A stretch of DNA of 64,000 bases from Hofstenia miamia (taxonomy: Eukaryota > Xenacoelomorpha > Acoela > Hofsteniidae), in NCBI GenBank assembly GCA_900660155.1, contig CABFPE010000049.1, forward strand, positions 436,962 to 500,961. The letters are read 5' to 3'. Shown here one piece after another: positions 46,220 to 57,152 of this stretch. The translations under genes were made by a program, and so were the position numbers. Numbering within the stretch: position 1 is the stretch's first letter; the number at the start of each line of letters is the position of its first letter. The notes below the pieces were generated by a model. The model worked only from the letters and a program-made list of their open reading frames with translations. It was not told where the DNA came from and made no database searches.

Positions 46220-47219
46220 NNNNNNNNNNNNNNNNNNNNNNNNNNNNNNNNNNNNNNNNNNNNNNNNNNNNNNNNNNNNNNNNNNNNNNNNNNNNNNNNN
46301 NNNNNNNNNNNNNNNNNNNNNNNNNNNNNNNNNNNNNNNNNNNNNNNNNNNNNNNNNNNNNNNNNNNNNNNNNNNNNNNNNNNNNNNNNNNNNNNNNNNN
46401 NNNNNNNNNNNNNNNNNNNNNNNNNNNNNNNNNNNNNNNNNNNNNNNNNNNNNNNNNNNNNNNNNNNNNNNNNNNNNNNNNNNNNNNNNNNNNNNNNNNN
46501 NNNNNNNNNNNNNNNNNNNNNNNNNNNNNNNNNNNNNNNNNNNNNNNNNNNNNNNNNNNNNNNNNNNNNNNNNNNNNNNNNNNNNNNNNNNNNNNNNNNN
46601 NNNNNNNNNNNNNNNNNNNNNNNNNNNNNNNNNNNNNNNNNNNNNNNNNNNNNNNNNNNNNNNNNNNNNNNNNNNNNNNNNNNNNNNNNNNNNNNNNNNN
46701 NNNNNNNNNNNNNNNNNNNNNNNNNNNNNNNNNNNNNNNNNNNNNNNNNNNNNNNNNNNNNNNNNNNNNNNNNNNNNNNNNNNNNNNNNNNNNNNNNNNN
46801 NNNNNNNNNNNNNNNNNNNNNNNNNNNNNNNNNNNNNNNNNNNNNNNNNNNNNNNNNNNNNNNNNNNNNNNNNNNNNNNNNNNNNNNNNNNNNNNNNNNN
46901 NNNNNNNNNNNNNNNNNNNNNNNNNNNNNNNNNNNNNNNNNNNNNNNNNNNNNNNNNNNNNNNNNNNNNNNNNNNNNNNNNNNNNNNNNNNNNNNNNNNN
47001 NNNNNNNNNNNNNNNNNNNNNNNNNNNNNNNNNNNNNNNNNNNNNNNNNNNNNNNNNNNNNNNNNNNNNNNNNNNNNNNNNNNNNNNNNNNNNNNNNNNN
47101 NNNNNNNNNNNNNNNNNNNNNNNNNNNNNNNNNNNNNNNNNNNNNNNNNNNNNNNNNNNNNNNNNNNNNNNNNNNNNNNNNNNNNNNNNNNNNNNNNNNN
47201 NNNNNNNNNNNNNNNNNNN
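46220..47219. other. Assembly gap, 1,000 N
   Basis: Exactly 1,000 N, between the end of one transposon and the middle of another. Confidence 0.99.
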
Positions 47220-48147
47220 ACCACATTGGCAACACTGCTGTATTGCAAAACTTTGATCGTGTGTACCCAGCAATTCGTGAGAAGATGCCCATGCATAATA
47301 GAAGTAATCCCGTGTATGTGCAGCAGGATAGTGCAAAGCCACATATTAATGGTTCCGATGCAACACTGAATGAAGAAGGGCGTAAGGATGGATGGGATAT
47401 TGTCATGACAAATCAGCCACCAAACAGTCCTGATTTNATTGATACAGAAACTGTTCCATTACCAAACATTAATAAAAGAAAAAAGAATCGACAAAAAGGA
47501 ACGTTGGAAACCAAGCCTATTACCTCTGTCACTAAAGAGATTGTCAAGAAAATGATCATTGATCGTGTGTACCCAGCAATTCGTGAGAAGATGCCCATGC
47601 ATAATAGAAGTAATCCCGTGTATGTGCAGCAGGATAATGCAAAGCCACATATTAATGGTTCCGATGCAACACTGAATGAAGAAGGGCGTAAGGATGGATG
47701 GGATATTGTCATGACAAATCAGCCACCAAACAGTCCTGATTTTAATGTTCTTGATTTGGGATTTTTCAATTCTATTCAATCATTACAGCATAAACACGCT
47801 CCGAATAATGTGGATGAATTGATTGAAGTTGTAGAAAGTGCATATCATCAAATAACAAGGGAGACCCTGGACAATACATTCTTGTCTTTCCATAATGCAA
47901 TGGAAAGTTCAATGAAGGTAGGTGGTGGAAACAACTATAAGATGGTCCATATGGGGAAAGAAAAACTTCGACGTGAAGGAATACTACCCGTAAGCATCCA
48001 ATGCAATCCAGATTCAATACTGACTGCTCGTTGATAGCATTTTTATAAATAGATTACACTTGATTTCAGTATATATATTTTTACGTTTCTTTTTTTCCCG
48101 AACAACGAAAAAGGTGGGATGTTTCTTTTTTTTCTGAACGGAGGAAG
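47220..48147 (+). mobile_element. Plant-type mariner (DD39D), second copy
   Basis: The right end at 48,147 is the complement of CTTCCTCCGTTCAG and is followed by TA (48,148-48,149). The left end is lost in the gap. A single N at 47,437 joins two overlapping stretches: 47,220-47,436 and 47,438-48,034 share the coding segment DRVYPAIREKMPMHNRS, so sequence is duplicated or a second copy was joined. Confidence 0.85.
47438..48034 (+). pseudogene. DD39D mariner transposase, C-terminal two thirds
   Basis: One open frame. It covers KRKKNRQKGTLETK, KEIVKKMIIDRVYPAIREK, then VYVQQDNAKPHI with the second catalytic Asp, then NVLDLGFFNSI with the third. Exactly 39 residues separate these two Asp, the DD39D spacing. 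The end is shorter than in the copy at 42,948 by a 25-nt deletion between short direct repeats, which puts the stop right after LTAR. The first catalytic Asp is not in the visible sequence because the stretch before it is joined artificially. Family: plant mariner-like transposases. Confidence 0.85.
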
Positions 48148-48149
48148 TA

Positions 48150-49063
48150 TTCCAAATGCCGGACTAGGGGATTGCCTATTTATTTCTGAGTCAATGTTTA
48201 ACTGACGATTTTAGTGATAATTTGCATCAAAAAATTCGCAGTGCTACGTGCAATTATATGTATGAAAATTGGAATAGGGTTAGGGTTAGGAATTGGAATA
48301 ATGCTGGATAGTGAAATCACATATGCAATGGCATCTGAGAGTGCTTCACCTGAACATTATAGAAGGGAGAGGGGTAAAACAGGGACATACTGTGGTGAAT
48401 TTGAACTAAGGGTAATTGCAATTATATATGATGTGACAACTAATGTTTATAATTTATTTTCCGACTATCGTGACAGGTATACCAAATTCAGGGTGGTCCT
48501 ACAGATTTAAATTTTATGGAGTATTGAAAATTTTTAAACATGCTTGTGGCGCATCAATAGATCTTTCGATTCATTGTTAAATTATAGCATACTTAGAATT
48601 TTTGAACAAGTAGCAAATCCACAAACATTTATGGGGCGTATTCAGATCTTGTCTCGTCCCGGATTAACATCAATCACAAAAAATGGGTTTTCTTTCTATC
48701 AGATACATATTAATTCTCTTAATTAAAGACAAACCATAGAAATTTGGTTCATTCTAACGAATTGGTAACTATCTTGGGTGTTGTTAGTGTAAAAGCATAT
48801 GCTATGAAATTTTTATATTCATTTAGGTACTACTAATGTAAAACACTAGTAAGGAAACTATGATAGAAAATTATTACTCATGGCAACTTTTCAGGAGCAA
48901 ATACCTATTTTTAGTATAGGCATTGATTAAAACCATTTCAAAAATAAATTAATAAATTAATGTAAAAGAAATTAATTTATGGCATCATTAAGCAAGGTGT
49001 ATTAGTATTTAGATATATAATTGTATTGCATAATTTAGCAAAATTGATTCAAATTCTATTTAG
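48150..49063. other. Non-coding stretch, unassigned frames
   Basis: A 98-codon frame at 48,214-48,510 includes a GGGTTAGGGTTAGG stretch near 48,279 and repetitive Gly/Ile. A 60-codon frame lies at 48,544-48,726. I do not recognise either. The last 75 bases before 49,064 match the flank of the exon at 57,077 (about 48,990 and 56,985 onward). Confidence 0.45.
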
Positions 49064-49262
49064 CAGTGTGACGACACACAATTTCCACCAAACTTACCAA
49101 TGTAATTTTTTATTATATATATTTATATATATATATATATATATATATAAATTTTTAATCTTAGTTTTAAAATAAATGAATATTATTACTAATTTAATTT
49201 AGTGACAGCTCAATGGAATTGGAAATGTCAGGAATTGTTGAAAAAACACCTGATCTGAGCAG
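49064..49262 (+). CDS. Two small 5' exons of the recombinase-like gene
   Basis: Exon 49,064-49,101 (acceptor TTCTATTTAG, donor GTAATT; ends QFPPNLP) and exon 49,203-49,262 (acceptor TTTAATTTAG, donor GTATTT; DSSMELEMSGIVEKTPDLS) join in phase 2. An (AT)n run of about 35 bp lies between them. The first exon has a homologue at 57,077, the second at 52,187. The piggyBac element at 49,680 sits in the following intron. Confidence 0.55.
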
Positions 49263-49679
49263 GTATTTTCCAATTATTTCTAACAGCTTACACATTTTTA
49301 TTTACGAAATTTTTTAAAGTTACTTTAGATGAAAGAAGATTAAAGATACTTTCATATCAGTTTTAGCTAAGTTTTCAAGCAATTCCATATTTTTTAATTT
49401 AAACTTAATGTAGTATATTGGCATCTAGAATTGTAAAATGACAATTTGTGTCCATTAAATAATATTTGATGATAGTCATTGTACAATTATTGATTTAATA
49501 TTTATTTGTATTTTGATTGGTCGCTCGTACGAGGAATCCATTTTGTTTGCGTAATTTAAATATCAGACATCGCAGTATTGCTTGATATTTTGTTCTGCTA
49601 TTACTCACCGTCTGATAATAAGTGAGTTACTGTTTACTATTATTTGTAAATACGCTAAAGTGTGAATTCTGTAATTTAA

Positions 49680-51353
49680 TCCTTTCAGTCCCAATTTATT
49701 TTTCTTCGACGAAAAAAATATTACTGATCATTTTTCATCATTCTGGGATACTTCATAACTACAGACTGAAAATTGAAGCGATTTGCACTTTTCTTGTATG
49801 TTTTTGTGATTGGGACTTAACGGTTGCCTTAGCATTGTGGCATTTGACAGACACTTTCTTCATCGCCTTCCTGTCGAACCGCTAAACCTCGCACACCGGC
49901 TCAGCTGTCACATAAGTTGAGCTGAGGGTTACAGCTCTGTTATCGAACCATCGAAAAGAAAACAATCTCACTTGCTTACCTTGAATCCCCATTTTCGTGG
50001 CTTTTTCGGTAGATATTGTTTTAGAGCAGTTTTTCCCTTGAAAGGGATAATCTGTTCATCTACACTCTGTCACTGTTCTGGAGTAAACTTCAAGCAAGTT
50101 CTTCTGATAAATTCAAGAAGCGGTCTGATCTTAAACATTTGATCATGTTGAAGATCTTCTCGATTGGTAATCTGTTCCTCATTGTTAGCGAAATGTATAA
50201 ATTTATTCAATTCGAAGAAACGATTTCGCGACATAACGTCTGCCACTGCTGGAACATGGCAATCATCAGACCAAAAGAGTCGATATCTTGGAAGCCCATA
50301 CACTCCCATGTTTATCAGAATTCCAATGTAGCGTTGAACTTGATCACACATCGTTGTAAGGGATGATCCATTTTGCACAGCATAGATATTGGTCTGCAGT
50401 GTTATGTATGAAAACATCGAGGTTTTGAAGTACTTATAGAAATATACCACAGGTGATTCAATCGCATCGGGAGCCGAATTATTCAAGGAACTGCTATCAA
50501 AATCAAGCTTCATCTCATCTTCTTGCTTCTGCTTCCAATTGAAGATGGGTGTTTTCTTGCTGCTACCAGCGCTTGTTGATGGAATAGTTGCGCTTATTTC
50601 TTCTTCATACCCAGAATCACTATCTGATGATGCTGCATAACTTGGTAATCGATTTCAGGTTCCAAAACATCAGCGTCCGGGTAAACAATTAGCTCCTTAG
50701 CTTTGCGGCCAAGCCTGTTCCTGCGTGTCACAATATCTGCATCCAGATACTAATGAATTGTGCTTTGCGACACAAAACACTCGCACAAGCAGCTAATCAG
50801 CAATTGGATCTTGAAGCAACCAATCATATAGAATGTAATATTCAACAAGTTTTGCATAGAAATCGATTCATACGGTCATCCGTCTGACACTGACAGAGCT
50901 ACGCACAGAAACAGTGACTTCATATCCATGAAAAGTTGAGTCGCTATTCACACAAATTGTTCAGATTTTGTTCCATTCAGTCCCAATGTATCATATATGA
51001 TACATATGATTTCAGGTCTCTATTTTATAGTCAAAGAATGCTGCATTCGGAATATCATAAAAAATGTTAACTTACGTACACAATAGCACAAAAACATTTT
51101 TTGTTGGAAAAACAAATTACCATTACATGCGGAAAAGATACAAAATCTCCTACCCGTAAAAAATAAAAAAACAACAAAGATTTTTAAATTAGTTGACACT
51201 GATTTGAGACATGAAACCATTTAAGACAAAATATATTAATTTGATGCGTCCTAAGCAGGAAAAATACGTCGTGCATAAATAAAACATCCTATAATACATA
51301 AAAATATGCCATTGAATATTTGTATCATATATGATACTGTGGAACTGAAAGGG
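49680..51353 (-). mobile_element. piggyBac-like transposon, 1.67 kb
   Basis: TTAA target sites at 49,676-49,679 and 51,354-51,357. Inverted ends are TCCTTTCAGTCCCA and CCCTTTCAGTTCCA. The sequence CCAATGTATCATATATGATAC, a palindromic subterminal motif, occurs near 50,983. The minus strand carries a partial transposase. It lies in an intron of the recombinase-like gene. Confidence 0.85.
49981..50640 (-). pseudogene. piggyBac transposase (PGBD-like), partial
   Basis: On the minus strand from about 50,640: an acidic Ser-rich N-terminus (SSDSDSGYEEEI), then VQRYIGILINMGVYGLPRYR, then FFELNKFIHFANNEEQ, KIRPLLEFIRRTC, an in-frame TGA at 50,070-50,072, then VDEQIIPFKGK with the first catalytic Asp and KQYLPKKPRKWGFK. 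This is the conserved order of DDE_Tnp_1_7 proteins. The frame ends at a GTAAGC at 49,980, and the remaining catalytic part is missing. Not functional. Confidence 0.85.
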
Positions 51354-51357
51354 TTAA

Positions 51358-52093
51358 GTTTTGCTACCCTAGCTTCCAGTTGCTTTTACTTTTGATATAA
51401 ATTTCCCCAGCCGTATACTTGATTAACATTATCTTTTAGACTTTTTCGGATAATAGACTTTTACTAAATTGCCCATTTTTATATTTTATTTTATTTATTT
51501 TATCTATGTATTTAATCAGTATGATCAACGCTTAGGGTGTCACTCCGGGCGAAAGGTAGGATAACCAGAGGCTTTAAATGGTCCTCTGGTATGACTCCTC
51601 TAGTCTAGGTGATAGTAGGTATTAGGTATAAAGATGAGTACGGTTAGGAAGCGCGGTTTGCATGTAGCTATAATTATTGTATTTTCTCTAGTCTAAAATG
51701 AGCTGAGAATTAGGTGTTGGAAATGGTTCATCGCTTCGGCCGGAGGCCTGATTCTGTAAGAACTTTGGAATTAACTTGTTCTCTGAATACTTGTTACCCA
51801 TGAAATGAACATGCTCTTGTTCTCTCATTAGATAGAAGTACATAATAACTAGTAGTTTCATCGGTTGTGTTTTAATATATCTAAAGATTGAATGCTTGCT
51901 GAGTGGTGCACGTGCTTCTACCACAAGTCAAGCATTCTACATTAATGTCATTTATTATATTTATTATCTTATTGAGTAAGTCCCCTTAACGTGTCACATG
52001 GCATCAATTCAAGAGACAGATAAGGGTTAGGTTTAAAATGTTGGTCAAAAAATTAGAATCCTGAAATGTCTGGAAAAATTTTTAGAATATAAC

Positions 52094-52139
<46 letters not shown>

Positions 52140-52186
52140 ATCAATTTTAAATACATAAATATTAATATTATTTTATTTTGTGACAG
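51358..52186. other. Intron-like stretch
   Basis: Non-coding, with an (AT)n run at about 52,096-52,137. Positions 52,138-52,400 are diverged copies of 49,150-49,410, so the exon at 52,187 and its flanks arose by duplication. Confidence 0.6.
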
Positions 52187-52225
52187 CTTGGAATCTTTTG
52201 TGGCATCTACACCCCACATTCTTAA
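52187..52225 (+). CDS. Duplicated exon of the recombinase-like gene
   Basis: Homologous to 49,203-49,262 (both continue into GTATTTT and a similar intron). The old acceptor is lost (TTTTG instead of TTTAG), but a TGACAG six bases on restores an AG without changing phase. Reads LESFVASTPHIL. Both copies are phase 2 at both ends, so they can be used in series or alternately. Confidence 0.5.
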   Translation, partial: LGIFCGIYTPHS

Positions 52226-52697
52226 GTATTTTCTAATTATTTCAAATTTTTTTACTATTTATGAAATTTAAAAAAATACTGATTTCATATTAAAGATTAA
52301 AAGTATTTTCATATAAATTTTTTATTAGTTTTCAAGCAGTTAATTGCTTTTGAATTTGAAATTAATATCAAAAAAATTGAAAATAATGTAATGTGATTGC
52401 TTTGAAAAGTTTTGGCTCTTTAATACTAAAATTTTAGAGTTCAGCAAATGATATTCCTAAAATAATATAAGAAGTAATTGAAAAAATGATGAAATGATTT
52501 TTGCATTTTCACAGGTTATATGATATTATATTACTCACATAAAACTAGATTTTTTAGATCAAAATTATTTCATATTGGAGCGCAGCCATTACACCAGCAG
52601 AGTAGTTCTGACAATGAAATTTGCCCTGAGGTAAAAATGGTATAATGTTTTTATTAACATAAATATAACATTTTTTATAAAAAAAAGACATATGAAG

Positions 52698-52908
52698 TGC
52701 TGCTTTATTTGCGGAAAAGCCGTAGTTAGCTTGGGTAAGCATATCACAATTGTGCACAAACTAACATCCCATATTTCCAATATATCAAAATTAACCCAAT
52801 ATGTAAGAAAAAAGAATACCCCTCTATTCTATTGTGGGAATTGCCACTTCATTGCACGAAAGCAATCACAGCATAAAAATTGTGGGGAACTACATAAATT
52901 AGGAAAAG
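52698..52908 (+). CDS. C2H2 zinc-finger exon
   Basis: Opens in phase 0 after ATATGAAG and closes with donor GTAAAT at 52,909 in phase 1. The finger is CFICGKAVVSLGKHITIVH (C-x2-C-x9-H-x4-H). A second Cys/His group follows (FYCGNCHFIARKQSQHKNC). Such a finger ahead of a tyrosine-recombinase core is the arrangement I recall for uncharacterised Crypton-like animal proteins. The acceptor could instead lie at 52,689. Confidence 0.6.
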
Positions 52909-54154
52909 GTAAATAATAATTTATTTTAAATTTATTAATGTATCTTAGGAAAATTCCCTCCTTTCTATCTAACTTTGAAAAGAAATGCTCGAAAAATTCA
53001 CCATTCATACCGGGCATTGACGAATCAACAGAGGCAACTTGAACTATGAAATAAAACTAGCAAAGGGAAAGAATTTACCAGCCATATACTTATCAAAATT
53101 CAAGGGAATGATAAGCAGAGAATCAAAATTCATAACATACATTCGAGAGAATACTAGATACTTTGAATTTTTCAAAGTTGTAATGACTAGCCTTAACGAA
53201 ATTAGAAAGGAGATGACTTGGATCACAGAGTAGGTTTGTAAAAGCAATATAGATTACTAAAATTTCTTAAATATTTATGAAAGATGATCTCAAGGACAAT
53301 ATATTACCATGGAGCAACTGAGGAGAAGGCTTAGAAGGGAAAGCTCACATTGATGTCGTTAATGTTTCCTGATTTTCAAGCACTGAGTAACATTTCCAAA
53401 GTAATTCTAGATAAATTTTTAAAAATGCTCCCAATATTTTAGGCATGCTACAATTTCTTAAAAACCAACAATGTAAATGAAGATTGGCTCAAAGTTTTCG
53501 CCACATTCTCAATAATACTTAATGGAGTGCGTCCGAAAACTATTATTGCTACAAGTGATTCATTTAAAGGAATCCACTATAATTCAAGACGGCACATCCC
53601 TAACAATTATACTTCCCGAGGCTATTAGACAATGCCTGAAAAATAATAATGGTTTACAATCTATATAATATATTTTAATTTTTTTAGCATTTAGCAATAC
53701 TAGATTGCTCCTACAACATTTTAAGGAAGAAATGGTCCGCTTCAAAACATCAAAGTGTTTTTTGGCAATGATTACAATGCCAACTTCTTTATACCAAAAG
53801 ATTCTTTGTCATTTTAACAATAGTTATAACAAATAATGGAGAACCAATCGAATCATCGAGATTTGGCCGAATAATTGAAAAAAGTAGTTTGTTTCCAGTG
53901 TTTTAATTCAATTTTGTGTATTTGATTGTTAATTGAAAATATGAGTAAGAATAGTGAAGATTTACATTATATTTATTTACGAATTTCTAGTAACTAAATT
54001 ACAGTAACTTCCATTTGTAATGCATTAACTTTAGCAAATTGTCAATTGCAGTTAATAAATTCTATTAATATCTATTTATTTTGCATTTTGATTTGGTATT
54101 AAATTTATTTGAGCAATTTGAATTAGTTTTATTATGAATGAATTATCTATTTAG

Positions 54155-54357
54155 CATCTAAGCTTCTCAATATGGACTTCCATAACTTATCAGCAACAGA
54201 CATACGAAAATCTATAAGCTCATGGAATCTCACAAAAAACGATGAAGTGAGGCAATGCATTGAGGCATCATTAGAGCATGACGTTATGACCGCAGAAAAG
54301 TGGTACAGAGCTTCAACAACTATTAAAAATAAGTTCCTAGCTACAAAAACCTTATAA
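54155..54357 (+). CDS. Tyrosine-recombinase catalytic exon
   Basis: Acceptor CTATTTAG before 54,155; one clean frame to TAA at 54,355. FHNLSATDIRKSISSWN supplies the second active-site Arg, CIEASLEHDVMTAEKWYRAS the His and the nucleophilic Tyr with the usual spacing, and a short basic tail follows. No other exon of the locus is as conserved, which supports past or present selection on the catalytic end. Confidence 0.65.
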
Positions 54358-54981
54358 GAAATTTTTAATGGTAATATATAACAGAATTATATTTATAAAA
54401 CAAATTTTTAGAAAAATTAGATGATATTGAGATCAATTTGAATGAACCATCTTCACCAGATATTCAACCAGATGAGGAACATGAAGAGTTAGTAACTATC
54501 TCATTAATTGCAATATCTAGAACTAATATTCTTTGCAAACTTTTTTAAGAAAAATACATTTTTGCAGTTATATAATCCATTGAGATGTGAATTATTTTCA
54601 TCATCTGATAAACAATTGTTGAAGTGTACGTTATTGAAAAAATTAAATTCACAGAAATTCTATTTCAATTGCATCTGTTTTCATTTGTATACCAACATTA
54701 ATCTTTTTGATTCAAGCCCTAATGTAAAATTTCAGCTATATAAAAATTTTGAACTACGTATTGAAGGAATATGATGATCTTATTACATATAGCCACCTCT
54801 TTGCCTGCTTCTGTAAAATATATCATAACAACCTTAACTTTGGTAACTACTGCTACTAAGGAAACATCTATTTTAATTTTAGTGCCTTAAATGTGCCCTA
54901 GGTATTTTATTAATATTACAATCACCAATGTTATTATTATATTACTATTATTATTTTTATCACATTACTCAAAACCTATAG

Positions 54982-55239
54982 ATGTTTAGACAAACAATCA
55001 TGCCAACTGCCATCCATTTCAAGGCAACATTAAGGAAAATCAAAGAAGTTCAGCTAAAAGAGACTGTCGTTGAGAATGAAATCCTAATTAAAGAATTCCA
55101 AGAAAGTTTTAAACAAAAAGTAGTCCCTACAAACTTTTGCATTAAGCAATTTATGATCAGAAATGATATTGAACTCACTCATTTTGAGCAAATAAGAAAC
55201 CAAATGCGTCAAATTAATAAGTGCATTTTACTTCTATAA
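54982..55239 (+). CDS. C-terminal exon, recombinase-associated
   Basis: Acceptor AACCTATAG before 54,982, open 85 codons to TAA. VVENEILIKEFQESFKQKVVP, then CIKQFMIRND, then HFEQIRNQMRQINK resembles the Myb/SANT-like tail that follows the recombinase core in related uncharacterised proteins. The match is from memory. It may equally be the end of a separate small gene. Confidence 0.45.
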   Translation: MFRQTIMPTAIHFKATLRKIKEVQLKETVVENEILIKEFQESFKQKVVPTNFCIKQFMIRNDIELTHFEQIRNQMRQINKCILLL

Positions 55240-56502
55240 CTTTAGCAAATATAGATTTTTGGTAACTTCTTCTAATTAAATCACAATTAAATAATATGAA
55301 TAATGCTTAAAAAATGTGCATTAAATGATTCGTTGTGGTGAAAAAATACGTCATTTTTAAAAGAAATTAGGATGTAAATTAATAATCATAATTTTATATC
55401 TGTACTGCATTTAGTCAAATGAAATGTGTAACAGCTACATTCAAAGACTAAATATCCATATTCAACTTTTGTACTTAAATGGAAAATTTTTCTGATACAT
55501 AAAAAAATTTTGAAAGTGTGCAATAATTTAAATGTCAAAATTTAAGCTCAGTGTAATGAAAAGTTATATTCTAATTTCCAATGCACCACAAGATGTTTAG
55601 TTATTTCATATGCATAAAAATAATGTCAAAACAATTGTTTGAGTTAAATGCATCTGTTTTTTAAAAGTTAAAAAAATGTACTCTTATTAATACTTTCAGC
55701 AAAAATCAAATATTTGTTTTTGCATTAATATGAAATCAATTAGAGATCCATGGTGTAAACAACACATCCAATGGCAATATTGGAAGATTGCAGATTAGAG
55801 CTCTGCTGGATCTTTAAATTATTATTCTATATAAATATCAAAACCAAATAAATTTAGTTGAATTCTTTTTAAACTTTTAATTAATAACACAAAAAATTGT
55901 GGAAATACAACCTATTCTATGAAGTAAATAAAAAATTACGATTTTGAAAATTTGCTCTAGTACCTAAAATTTACTGCAACAAACTATTTTTTAAACCATG
56001 ATAAATTCTGTAATATTGGTTCTACAAAGCTGATACAAATATCATACAGTTTCAAATCACATTTTCTATCATTTCAAATAGTTATTTTTTCAATTCTATT
56101 AAACTATTTTTTTTAACATTTTAAAATGTATCATTTATTGGACAATAGTGCCCTTTGTAAAACAGGGTTAGTAATAGGAAAACCAGACTATATGATGTCT
56201 CTAAAAATGACGAAAATGGCTTCATTTTGTTAAAAAAGGCAATTAAAAATACTTGTTACAACTTATTCTTTGGACAAATCACGAAGGATACTGAATATAG
56301 AATTCTAAAATGGTCTGGTTTTTATTTTACTAAGCCTAAATAACCAAAGTCCATTATAAATCTGCATATTCCATATTTTGAGGGCTTAATGAGTTTGCAA
56401 TTGTTTTTAAATCAATTAAAAATTTGAAGATAATAAGTGGCATTTCTATCATTTCAGTGCTCAATATTTAAACCAGTGTGATTCTTTAGTTTTGATCATT
56501 GA
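55240..56502. other. Non-coding stretch
   Basis: AT-rich. No gene, RNA or repeat end recognised. It separates the recombinase-like gene from the start of the next copy. Confidence 0.55.
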
Positions 56503-57115
56503 ATGTCTGAAAATTCTCAAGGTTTCACTGGTGGGCCCTCTCAAGAACTAGAGCAACTTTTCAACCTCCTGCATCCGAAAAAAGAGGGTTTGGACGGTTT
56601 AGTGTTGTTGTTAATAGGTAAAATTAATAATGTTTGTTCAAATATGTATATTTCTTCAACTTCAATGCAACATATTCATTTGTGTTATAAAATTTAATAT
56701 ATTATTTAGTCAAAATCTAAAATACATTAAATTACAAATTTAATTTAGAGCGGATTTTGATGGAAATTCAAAGGATGATTCAATTAGGTATTATTCAATT
56801 TGCTTTTAGATTATAATTTCCAAGAACTTGAAAAATATTTTTTTATTAAATATATTTTTTGAAGACTAGAATGTTACTGCAAATAAATTTAACAATGACT
56901 GCATAAATATTAAAATACAATCAGTTTTATATAATATTTCAAAAATGCAGCAAGAATAAAAATAATTTAACTTAGATTTGATAATGTTATATATAGATAT
57001 TGTGGGAAGCAATGTATATTAGTATTTCTATACATAAAATTGCATGTCATAATTTAGCAAATTGATTTAAATTCTATTTAGCAGTGAAAACGACTCAGGG
57101 TTTCCACCAAAATTA
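56503..57115 (+). CDS. 5' exons of a second recombinase-like copy
   Basis: ATG at 56,503 opens 39 codons (SENSQGFTGGPSQELEQLF) to donor GTAAAA at 56,620. A second exon 56,748-56,787 (RILMEIQRMIQL) joins in phase 1. The exon at 57,077-57,115 (SENDSGFPPKLA) is homologous to 49,064-49,101, with about 90 bp of flank also shared. Its phase (2) does not fit the preceding exon, so one exon is missing or changed. A Tc1 element begins at 57,153 and the copy is not seen beyond it. Confidence 0.5.
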
Positions 57116-57133
57116 GCAATGTAATTTTTTATT

Positions 57134-57152
57134 ATATATATATATATATATA
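57134..57152. repeat. (AT)n run at Tc1 insertion site
   Basis: The Tc1 element uses the last TA of this microsatellite as its target. Confidence 0.85.

Larger units (their letters stand above)
49064..55239 (+). pseudogene. Intron-rich tyrosine-recombinase-like gene (Crypton type), frameshifted
   Basis: Exons in order: 49,064-49,101, 49,203-49,262, 52,187-52,225, 52,558-52,630, 52,698-52,908, 52,949-53,229, 53,295-53,400, 53,443 to about 53,650, about 53,690-53,860, 54,155-54,357, 54,412-54,491, 54,982-55,239. Most joins fit in phase. The recombinase signs are: box I Arg in ILNGVRPKTI (about 53,520), the second Arg in SATDIRKSI (about 54,190), His in LEHDVM and the nucleophile Tyr in KWYRAS (about 54,270-54,310). 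An N-terminal C2H2 finger precedes them. Frameshifts near 53,040, 53,340 and 53,600 and an early stop at 54,355 suggest a decayed gene or poor sequence. The class (YR-type Crypton or a host gene derived from one) is inferred from motif order. Confidence 0.6.

Noticed and set aside
46117-48034. Frames of 380-634 codons over 46.1-48.0 kb
   Set aside because: They cross 1,000 N and a single-N join. Only the mariner part after 47,220 is supported.
48270-48300. Interstitial telomere repeat
   Set aside because: Only two TTAGGG-type units are present; this can be chance.
52554-53247. Minus-strand frames of 62-67 codons
   Set aside because: They are shadows of the zinc-finger and recombinase-like exons; no splice or motif support.
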